From Myxococcales bacterium (GTDB lineage Bacteria; Myxococcota_A; Polyangia; Polyangiales; Polyangiaceae), in the NCBI GenBank assembly GCA_005777185.1, contig SXNL01000359.1:1-64000 (forward strand): a stretch of 64,000 bases of DNA. Reading direction: 5' to 3'. Made by a program: the position numbers and the translations under genes. This document shows, in pieces, positions 52,676 to 59,985 of this stretch. Within the stretch, counting starts at the first letter, position 1. The number at the start of each line of letters is the position of its first letter. Below the pieces are notes generated by a model that made no database searches, was not told where the DNA came from, and saw only the letters and a program-made list of their open reading frames with translations.

Positions 52676-55210
52676 TTGCCCGACCTTCGAGTGCCCGACG
52701 CTGTGAGCGTGCAGCGGTCGTCTCTGGACACAGAGGCGGGTGGGGTCCTGCTCGCGGACGACGAGGTCGCGGCGGCCCGCCCGCGCATCGCGGATCGCTA
52801 CGATCTCGCGTACAACCTGGGCGTCGGCGCGCACGGAGTCGTGTGGGAGGCGCACGATCGGCTGAGCGGCGAGACGGTGGCGATCAAGCTCTTCGCGGCG
52901 CAACTCGAGGCGCGGATCCGGCGCGAGATCGTCGTACTCAGGCTGCTGCGCCTCCCCGGCGTGGTGCGGCTCCTCGACGAGGGGGTCGATCAGGGGGTCG
53001 CGTTCATCGTCATGGAGCGCGTGGAGGGCGACCCGTTCCCCGCAGACGGGCGGCCCTGGGAGCAGATCGAGGACGCGACCGTCACCTTGCTGGAGACGCT
53101 GGCGCGGGTGCACGCCGCGGGCGTCGTGCACCGCGATCTCAAGCCAGCCAACGTCCTCGTGAGCGACGCCGGGCAAGTCACCGTGCTCGACTTCGGCATC
53201 TCCTACTTCGGGGGGCCACGCGAGGAGCTCGCGCCCGGCGACGACGAGCTCCTCGGGACGCCGCTCTACTTCGCGCCGGAGCAGGTCCGCGGGGAGGAGG
53301 TCTCGCCAGCGACCGACCTGTACGCCCTCGGCGTGATGCTGTTCCACGCGCTCTCCGGGGAGTTTCCCCACGAGGCCGAGAGCGTCGCCGACCTCCTCAG
53401 ACAGCGCCTCCGCGTGCCCGCGCCCCGCCTCGACACGTCCCGCGTGCCGCCGCACGTCGCCGCCGTCGTCCACCAGATGCTCGAGCGCGAGCCCGACGAT
53501 CGGCCGTCGTCCGCGATGGAGGTGCTCCGGGCGCTCCGCGGTGAGCCGGCGGCGAAGCTCGACGTCCTCGCGGCGCTCCCTCCCTCCGCGGACGGGGTCT
53601 ACTCCGAGGAAGCGCTGCGCGGCCTCTTCCTCGGGCAAGATCGTCTGCTCCACCTCCGCGAGGACGCGGCGCGCGCCCTCTGGGTGCGGACGCGCGGTCA
53701 GGAAGCGCGGGTCGCGAGGGAGCTCGCGGCGTGGGAGCGCGCGCGGCTGGTGCGGCGCGCCGGATCGGGGATCTTTATCGACCGCGACGCGATCGACCGG
53801 CTCGAGGCGGGCCTCTTCGTGGCAGAGCCGGGTGAGGAGCCGCGCCTGGGCCTCTTCGCGAAGGTGATCGACCTCATCGTGACCGGCGCGACGGGCCCGT
53901 CCATTGCCGCGGCCGCGAGCGACCTCGCCGCCGAGCTCGCGCGCGAGGGCCTCCTCGGCAAGGCCACCATCGCGCTCGCGGAGGGCGTGCACGCGCTCCG
54001 GTGGTGCGGCGACCGGGACGCGGCGATGCTGGTGACACTGCTCGGGCGGTGGCTGGAGATCGCGCTCGTCGAGGAGACGCCCGCGGCCCTGGATCGCGTG
54101 CTGTACGAGATCTGCCGCGCGCCGATCGACGATCCACGCATCGCGAACCTGGAGGCCCTCGCGCGGGCAGGAATCGCCGTCCTCACCGCGCCGCCTTCCC
54201 GCGCCATCGATCTCATCGACGCGGTCCGTCCGTTCGACGACCTGGGACTCGAGCGGCTGCGCCACGGGCTCCGCGCCGCGGTGGCCCAGGACGGGGGACC
54301 GGACTGGCACGAGATGGTCCTCGCCGACGTCGCGCGGTGGGCGGAGCCCCTCGACGATCCTCGCACCAAGTCGAGCCTCGCCTTCTGGCGCGGGCGGCTG
54401 GCGCACCAGAAGAACGACTTCGAGGCTGCAGCCCGCCTCTACTTCGAGGCCGCTTCCGACGCCGCGTGGACCACCGAGCGGGTGACCCGCATGATGCACG
54501 GCGCGCTCGCGCTGATGGAGACGCTCCAGCACAGGCGCGCGTCGATGTGGGCGGGCGCCGCGACCGACCTCGCCGCCCGGTGCCGGAACCCGCTCGCCGA
54601 GGCGCGCGGGGAGGCGGCGGTCCGGTGCGCCGCGTACCGTGCGGGCCTGCTCACGGAGCCGGATCTCGACCTCGTGGACGCCGTGGGCACGCTCGGCGTG
54701 CCGGAGGCCGAGGCGCAGATCTGCTTCATCGAGGCCACCGTCGCGTGGCGTAGCGGACGACGAAAGGTCGCGCTCGACCTCGCGGCGCGCGCCCGAAGGC
54801 TGTGGAGCGTCCTCGGGAGGCCGTGGAGCGTGCTCCTCGCGCGCGCCCTGATGTTCGCGTCCGGCGGCGCGGTCGCGCCGGGCGATCTGGATCTGATGAT
54901 CGAGCGAGCCGCGGCGTGCCCGGCGCTCGGTGTGGGCATCCAGGTGATGGGCCTGCTCGGGCTCGGCCTCCGGGATCGCGGCGTGGGCACACTGCGGTGC
55001 TCCTTCCGCCGGCGGCTCACGGCCGGGATCCCGCGGGAGCGGTGGGGCGAGCGCGTGGACGTGCTCACGGTGAACGAGGCGCTGGACGTGTTGACCGACG
55101 ACGTCGAGGCGACGGGCGAGCGCGCCTACGGCGGCGCGCCCACCTCGGACGCGGACTCGGGCGTGCGGGCGAACATCCTACCCGACGAGGCGGGGGAGAC
55201 GACGGGGTAG
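52676..55210 (+). CDS. Ser/Thr protein kinase with C-terminal helical region
   Basis: 844 residues from a TTG start with a GGAGGAGG ribosome-binding site four bases upstream. The kinase domain (about 40-285) has the glycine loop LGVGAHGVV, Lys71 in VAIKLF, the catalytic loop HRDLKPAN (152-159) and DFG (172-174), all intact. The remaining 550 residues are helical and TPR-like, without a membrane segment, ending in a variable acidic tail. Soluble Hanks-type kinases with helical tails are frequent in Myxococcota and often pair with sigma-54 activators, as here. Confidence 0.92.
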   Translation: MPDLRVPDAVSVQRSSLDTEAGGVLLADDEVAAARPRIADRYDLAYNLGVGAHGVVWEAHDRLSGETVAIKLFAAQLEARIRREIVVLRLLRLPGVVRLLDEGVDQGVAFIVMERVEGDPFPADGRPWEQIEDATVTLLETLARVHAAGVVHRDLKPANVLVSDAGQVTVLDFGISYFGGPREELAPGDDELLGTPLYFAPEQVRGEEVSPATDLYALGVMLFHALSGEFPHEAESVADLLRQRLRVPAPRLDTSRVPPHVAAVVHQMLEREPDDRPSSAMEVLRALRGEPAAKLDVLAALPPSADGVYSEEALRGLFLGQDRLLHLREDAARALWVRTRGQEARVARELAAWERARLVRRAGSGIFIDRDAIDRLEAGLFVAEPGEEPRLGLFAKVIDLIVTGATGPSIAAAASDLAAELAREGLLGKATIALAEGVHALRWCGDRDAAMLVTLLGRWLEIALVEETPAALDRVLYEICRAPIDDPRIANLEALARAGIAVLTAPPSRAIDLIDAVRPFDDLGLERLRHGLRAAVAQDGGPDWHEMVLADVARWAEPLDDPRTKSSLAFWRGRLAHQKNDFEAAARLYFEAASDAAWTTERVTRMMHGALALMETLQHRRASMWAGAATDLAARCRNPLAEARGEAAVRCAAYRAGLLTEPDLDLVDAVGTLGVPEAEAQICFIEATVAWRSGRRKVALDLAARARRLWSVLGRPWSVLLARALMFASGGAVAPGDLDLMIERAAACPALGVGIQVMGLLGLGLRDRGVGTLRCSFRRRLTAGIPRERWGERVDVLTVNEALDVLTDDVEATGERAYGGAPTSDADSGVRANILPDEAGETTG

Positions 55211-55230
55211 GAGGGAGGCGGGCGCTGGGC

Positions 55231-55246
55231 GGGCGAGGCTTCGCCC
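55231..55246 (+). terminator. Hairpin after the kinase gene
   Basis: GGGCGA and TCGCCC form a perfect 6-bp stem with a 4-base loop, 20 bases after the kinase stop. No T tract follows, so a weak or Rho-assisted terminator at best. Confidence 0.35.
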
Positions 55247-55325
55247 CGGTCATCAAACGGTCATTTCCGCCACGGGCTCGGCTCGGCTCGGGCCTGAGTC
55301 CGGTACGCTCGACAGCACTCTGCCC

Positions 55326-56402
55326 ATGCCGTTCTCGTTCACGCTCGGTCCCACCCCCGAGACGGTGCCGCCCCCAGGGTACGAGTACCGATCGATCGAT
55401 CGATCCGTACTCAAGCCGCTCTACGATCGCTTCTTCGTGAAGCCGCTCGTCCACCGGCTGACGGATCGCACCGCGCCCAACGACGTGTCGCTTGCGTCGC
55501 AGCTGTGCGCGCTGGTCCCTGTGGTGGCCGCGCTCCTCCTCGGGATCTTCTCGGCGCGGTGGGTCTGGTACCTCGTGGTCCCGCTCGGGTACCTCGGCTA
55601 CATCGTCCTCGACTACGCCGACGGAGCGCACGCGCGGCGGACCGGCACCTCCTCACCCCTCGGCGAGCTGGTCGACCACTGGTGCGACGCCTGGAACTCG
55701 GTGCTCCTCCCCGCGGTGTGGGGACACGCGCTCGGCGCGCCGGCCTGGGTGTGCTGCCTGCTCGGGGCGCTCACGGGGCTGGCGTACGTCCAGGCCATGG
55801 TCGACCACCGCGAGACGGGCACGATGCGCATGGACTTCCTGGGTGCCGGCGAGGCGATGACGTTCATGATGCTGTCGATGATCCCGCTGGGCGTCGTCGG
55901 CCGCGAGGCCATGGGCCGCATCGAGCTGCCCCTCGACATACGCCTGGTCGACTTCCTCTTCGTCGGCTGCGGGGTCGGGAGTGGCGTCACCGCGATCGTG
56001 ATGGTCGCACGTCGTGGGTTCTCGGCCGCCCTCGGAAGCGCCTGGTTCATCGTCGCCGCCGGGGTCGGCGTGCTGTGGGTCGGGCTCGGGCTCCACCTCG
56101 TCGTAGGGATGTTCCTGATCTCGGGGTTGTGCGCGATCCACGCGGGGAGGAACGTGCTCGGGCGCACGGCCGGCCTCGACGTTCGCGCGGACGCGACGAC
56201 TCTCCTCCTGCTGGTGGCGTGCTTCCTCGCGTCGCGGACGCCGCAGCTCCACGGTTCACAGAACATCCTCGGCGCGGCGGCCGCGGTCGCGGCGATCACG
56301 CGCGCGGTCGGGGACTTCGTGTGGGGCCTTCGCGCGCTGCGGTTCTGGCTGCGCAGGCGCGAGCTCCTGGGCGTGCTGGCGCCACGGCTCGCCTCTCGCT
56401 GA
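55326..56402 (+). CDS. CDP-alcohol phosphatidyltransferase family
   Basis: 358 residues with about eight to ten membrane helices. The catalytic motif DG-x2-AR-x8-G-x3-D-x3-D is complete (residues about 99-121: DGAHARR, then LGELVDHWCD), so Asp residues for CDP-alcohol and metal are in place. The length and topology resemble eukaryotic choline/ethanolamine phosphotransferases rather than small bacterial PgsA. It probably joins an alcohol head group to a lipid; the head group is not predictable. Own transcription unit by spacing. Confidence 0.9.
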   Translation: MPFSFTLGPTPETVPPPGYEYRSIDRSVLKPLYDRFFVKPLVHRLTDRTAPNDVSLASQLCALVPVVAALLLGIFSARWVWYLVVPLGYLGYIVLDYADGAHARRTGTSSPLGELVDHWCDAWNSVLLPAVWGHALGAPAWVCCLLGALTGLAYVQAMVDHRETGTMRMDFLGAGEAMTFMMLSMIPLGVVGREAMGRIELPLDIRLVDFLFVGCGVGSGVTAIVMVARRGFSAALGSAWFIVAAGVGVLWVGLGLHLVVGMFLISGLCAIHAGRNVLGRTAGLDVRADATTLLLLVACFLASRTPQLHGSQNILGAAAAVAAITRAVGDFVWGLRALRFWLRRRELLGVLAPRLASR

Positions 56403-56455
56403 CGGAGGGGGGACAGCCCTTGACGCCGGGCTGGGTGGCGCCGTAGTCGCGCTGC

Positions 56456-57694
56456 ATGAAGATCTCCACCGCGACCTCGCTCTCCGGCATCCTCGCCGTC
56501 ACGGCCCTCCTCGGGTGCAACCTCCTCAAGAAGAAGGACGACGGCAACGAGCCGAAGGTCACGACCGAGACCCGATCCGCCGGGGGCTCGTCGGGCGCGA
56601 CGACCGAGAGCACGTCCAAGCCGGGCGCCGGCTGCAAGCTCGAGGACGTCGAGGCCGACTTCACGCTGAAGAAGGGCTGCTCCGTCACGGTCGAGGACAT
56701 CGTCCACGTGCGCAAGAACGCGACCCTCCGCATCGAGCCCGGCGTGAAGCTCATGTTCAAGACCGCGGCGATGCTGGTGGTGGAGGAAGGCAAGCTCGTC
56801 GCCAAGGGAACCCAGAAGGAGCCCATCACGATGACGAGCGCCAACGCGACCCAGGCCGCCGGGGACTGGGCGGGCGTCCACTTCAAGGAGCACGCGGGCG
56901 CGGGCAGCGAGCTCGACTTCGTGAGCATGGAGTTCACGGGGAACGATCGGGACTACGCCGAGGGCGCCGTCACGCTCCACGATCAGCGCTCACCGGGTCG
57001 GGTCTCCATCACGAACTCCACCTTCTCGAACGGCGCGCTGAAGGCCGTGGCCAACAAGTCGCCCAAGGGAGCCTTCGCGAAGTTCACCGGCAACAAGATG
57101 AAAGGCCACAAGAAGGGGTCGCTCGATGGGTCGCCGGAGGTGCTGGCGTCCGTGGGGACCGGGAACACGTTCGGTGATCCGCTCTACACGCGCGGTGACG
57201 TCGTCGAGTCGCTGACGTGGCCCGCGTTCGACGCGCCCGTCGTGGTCGACGCGCCCGTGCACGTGCGCGGCGAGAAGGCAGCCGCCATCCTCACGCTCGC
57301 GCCGAAGACGACGCTGCGCTTCGCCGAGGGCGCGCTCCTCGCCGTCGGGCAAGGCAACGGCGGCGGCCTCGTCGCGCGCGAGGCGACGATGACGAGCGTG
57401 AACGCCTCCCCACACGCAGGGGACTGGGGCGGCGTCCACCTCCACGAGCGCGCGGCGAACGTGACCATCGAGGGATCGACGATCGAGTACGCGGGGCAGG
57501 AGGTCGATTACGCGAAGGGGGCCATCACCTTCCACCTCGCGACGAAGGGCACGCGCGGCATCAAGATCTCGGGCAACACGTTTCGCCACAACAAGCATGG
57601 CGCCTTCGGTGCGCCCGAGCACGACTGCGGACCGTTCGTCGGGGCGGCGGAGAAGAACAGGAGCGAGGGCGACCCGCTCTGCGCGAAGGAGTAG
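56456..57694 (+). CDS. Right-handed beta-helix lipoprotein
   Basis: 412 residues with lipobox TALLGC (Cys21), a Ser/Thr/Gly linker, then two similar halves each beginning with a hydrophobic strand block (DIVHVRKNATLRIEPGVKLM; PVHVRGEKAAAILTLAPKTT) and containing GDWAGVHFKEHA or GDWGGVHLHERA and YAEGAVTLHD or YAKGAITFHL. The internal duplication is evident. It appears intact, in contrast to the broken relative at 43042. Presumed surface protein; no catalytic motif. Confidence 0.8.
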   Translation: MKISTATSLSGILAVTALLGCNLLKKKDDGNEPKVTTETRSAGGSSGATTESTSKPGAGCKLEDVEADFTLKKGCSVTVEDIVHVRKNATLRIEPGVKLMFKTAAMLVVEEGKLVAKGTQKEPITMTSANATQAAGDWAGVHFKEHAGAGSELDFVSMEFTGNDRDYAEGAVTLHDQRSPGRVSITNSTFSNGALKAVANKSPKGAFAKFTGNKMKGHKKGSLDGSPEVLASVGTGNTFGDPLYTRGDVVESLTWPAFDAPVVVDAPVHVRGEKAAAILTLAPKTTLRFAEGALLAVGQGNGGGLVAREATMTSVNASPHAGDWGGVHLHERAANVTIEGSTIEYAGQEVDYAKGAITFHLATKGTRGIKISGNTFRHNKHGAFGAPEHDCGPFVGAAEKNRSEGDPLCAKE

Positions 57695-57732
57695 AGCGGC
57701 GCGGTACGAGGATTGCATTCCCGCCCGCGGCG

Positions 57733-58214
57733 ATGCCCGTGCCTCCCAGCTCGATTCCCCCGACCTCGACTTCCGGCTTCACCTGGCTCCGATCGCGGCT
57801 CACGCCCCGCGAGAACGAGATGTTCGGTGCGCTCCTGGACATGTACGTGATGACCCTGTCGATGCAGTTCCAGATGCAGTCGGGAGGAGGGGCATTCTCG
57901 TCCGATGATCACGCGCTCGCCATCCGCGTCACCATCGAGTGGGCCCGGCACCGTTTCCCCGATCTCCAGGTGAACCACCACGTCCCCGACGCCGTCGGCG
58001 CGCGTGGAAAGACCAGTCGCCCGACGCGAAGCTCGCGTGGCTCCACGACGGGAGGAAAGAGGCGCACCCCCAGGTGAGCCCTCGTAGGTTCTTACGAGCC
58101 ACTCGTAGGTTCCTACGAGCGAGCGGGACGACGTCCTCCCGGATTCCAGCGAAGAGCCCATGGCTCGCGTCGGCACGTACTTTGCTTACTGGCGGGAGGG
58201 GTCGTGCGTCGTAG
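57733..58214 (+). pseudogene. Small unknown protein, probable frameshift
   Basis: The first 89 residues from MPVPPSSIPP (including LTPRENEMFGALLDMYVMTL and DDHALAIRVTIEWARHRFPD) look coding. After DAVGAR at about 57998 this frame becomes an Arg/Ser/Thr-rich string, while the neighbouring frame gives WKDQSPDAKLAWLHDGRKEA, which looks like natural protein, and stays open to 58214. The likely original product is 125-160 residues. The tail of the extended frame is encoded by the 18-bp palindromes and may not be protein at all. No family recognised. Confidence 0.5.
58081..58119. repeat. Two tandem 18-bp palindromes, 21-bp spacing
   Basis: CTCGTAGG-TT-CCTACGAG at 58102-58119 is a perfect inverted repeat; the copy at 58081-58098 differs by one base in the right arm. 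They are separated by three bases, so equivalent positions are 21 bp (two helical turns) apart, on the same face of DNA. No T tract. About 150 bases upstream of the UDP-sugar-pyrophosphorylase-like gene, suggesting a double operator or paired RNA hairpins. Confidence 0.7.
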
Positions 58215-58271
58215 TGGGCACTTCGACGCACGATCTTCTTTTTGTGCGTACCCCGGGTGAAGATGCGGGCC

Positions 58272-59402
58272 ATGTCCCTCGCGACCGAGCTCGCCGATCT
58301 GCCCGAGGAGATGCGCGCGCGCCTCGCTCATGCGGGCTTCGACGAGGCGCGGTGGCTCGAACTGGCCGGCTCCATCCGCACCCCGGAGGCGCGGCGCGCG
58401 CGGGAGGAGAAGAACCGGGTCACCGGCGACGTGCGCCCGCCCGCGCCTGGCGTGATCGCCCGCGTGCGGGCGGAGGACGAGGCGCGGCTGCGCACGATCG
58501 GGCGGGACGCCCTCTCCCGCGGGGAGCTCGCGTTCATCGTGATGGCGGGCGGAATGGCCACCCGGATGGGCGGCGTCGTGAAGGCCCTCGTCGTCGCGTT
58601 CGAGGGCAAGACCTTCCTCGATCTCCGCCTGGGGGAGAACCGCTCGCTCACGGCCCGATGCGGCGCGGAGATCCCCCTGTGGCTCATGACGAGCGAGGCG
58701 ACGCACGCCGGGATCACGGGCGCGCTCGAGAAGGCCGGGGCCGGCCCCCACGTGCGGGCCTTCACCCAGGATCTCTCGCTCCGCATGACCCGCGAGGGAG
58801 GGCTCTTCCGTGACCACGACGGCCTTCCCAGCGTCTACGCGACGGGCCACGGCGACCTCGTCGACGCTGTCCGACGCTCCGGGTACCTCGACGCGTTCCT
58901 GACGCGCGGTGGCAAGTACGTATGGATCGCGAACCTCGACAACCTCGGCGCGACCGTGGACGACGCCATCCTCGGGCACTTCATCGAGACGGGGAAGGAC
59001 GTGATGGTCGAGGTCTGTGACAAGGTGGGCTCCGATCGCGGCGGGATCCCCGTCTCCGTCGATGGCAAGGTCCAGGTCCTGGAGGAGTTCCGCCTGCCGC
59101 CGGGCTTCGACGCGAGCGCCGTCCGCGTGTTCAACACGAACACCTTCCTCGTCCGCGCCGACGCGCTCGCCCGCGCGACCATCCCCTGGAACTGGTTCTA
59201 CGTCGAAAAGAAGGCCGACGGCGGTGTGGCCGTGCAGTTCGAGCGGCTCCTGCAGGAGCTGACGAGCGCCCTCCCCTCCGCGTACCTCGGCGTGCCCCGT
59301 GAAGGCGACGCCACGCGCTTCCTGCCCGTGAAGGACCACGACGAGCTCGCCGCGAGGCGCGCGGACATCGAGCGGATCGCGCGCGCGCGCGGCATGGTTT
59401 GA
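58272..59402 (+). CDS. UDPGP-family (UAP/UGP-like) pyrophosphorylase
   Basis: 376 residues from ATGTCCCTC; an ATG three codons earlier is also in frame. The nucleotide-binding motif reads VMAGGMATRMGGVVKALV, a variant of the G-G-x-A/G-T-R-x-G signature of eukaryote-type UDP-sugar pyrophosphorylases with a Lys in the expected place. YVWIANLDNLGATVDD is the uridine-binding segment and GDLVDAVRRSGYL matches the family. It makes a UDP-sugar from UTP and a hexose-1-phosphate; the sugar is unknown. It could supply UDP-sugars for the Pel operon, though it is about 50 kb away. Confidence 0.85.
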   Translation: MSLATELADLPEEMRARLAHAGFDEARWLELAGSIRTPEARRAREEKNRVTGDVRPPAPGVIARVRAEDEARLRTIGRDALSRGELAFIVMAGGMATRMGGVVKALVVAFEGKTFLDLRLGENRSLTARCGAEIPLWLMTSEATHAGITGALEKAGAGPHVRAFTQDLSLRMTREGGLFRDHDGLPSVYATGHGDLVDAVRRSGYLDAFLTRGGKYVWIANLDNLGATVDDAILGHFIETGKDVMVEVCDKVGSDRGGIPVSVDGKVQVLEEFRLPPGFDASAVRVFNTNTFLVRADALARATIPWNWFYVEKKADGGVAVQFERLLQELTSALPSAYLGVPREGDATRFLPVKDHDELAARRADIERIARARGMV

Positions 59403-59450
59403 GCGTCCTCGCACCGCGGAGTCCCTTGGTGTAGCCTCGACGCCTCGCCG

Positions 59451-59963
59451 GTGCACTTCGAGATCTGCCACGAGTTCGACATCCCGCTCGACGCGCTCGA
59501 GCTCGCTGTCCTGTCGCCCGATCTCGTGGAGTCCCTGAAGCTCCGGCTCCGCGACGCGCCCGCCGTCGACCAGAAGGAGCACGATCTCGAGGGCCACCGG
59601 ATGCGGCGCCTGTGGAGCTTCCGCGGCAACGTGAAGGTGCCGTCGTTCGCAGGCCGCTTCGAGAACGTCGGGAAGGACGTCTGGGCCTGGGACGAGCGAC
59701 TCGACTACGATCTCCGCCGCCACGCCTCCGACTGGACGATCGTTCCGCGCGTGAAGCCCGGGTGGGAGAAGTACTTCTCGGGCGGCGGCTCGTACCAGCT
59801 GTTCCCGCTGGGCGCAGGGCGGAGCAAGCGCGTCGTCTCCGGCCGCGTGGAGCTGCGCCTACCGGTCGTGCGGGGGGTCGCGGAGAAGCGCATGTACCAG
59901 GAGCTGAAACGCACGTTCGACGCCGAGGCCGAGACGCTGAGGGAGATGGCGACGCTCTCGTGA
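59451..59963 (+). CDS. DUF2505 family (START-like) protein
   Basis: 170 residues from a GTG start. Features of DUF2505 are visible: an amino-terminal strand HFEICHEFDIPLDALELAVL, a central RFENVGKDVWAWDERLDYDL and a C-terminal helix MYQELKRTFDAEAETLREMA. Likely a hydrophobic-ligand carrier or cyclase-like protein, function unknown. It ends 22 bases before the SppA fusion gene and is probably co-transcribed. Confidence 0.7.
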   Translation: MHFEICHEFDIPLDALELAVLSPDLVESLKLRLRDAPAVDQKEHDLEGHRMRRLWSFRGNVKVPSFAGRFENVGKDVWAWDERLDYDLRRHASDWTIVPRVKPGWEKYFSGGGSYQLFPLGAGRSKRVVSGRVELRLPVVRGVAEKRMYQELKRTFDAEAETLREMATLS

Positions 59964-59985
59964 GCGCCGGGAACGAGAGGACACC

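Noticed and set aside
58081-58119. CRISPR-like repeat pair or intrinsic terminator
   Set aside because: Only two units with a 3-base gap and no spacers; the hairpins lack a T tract.
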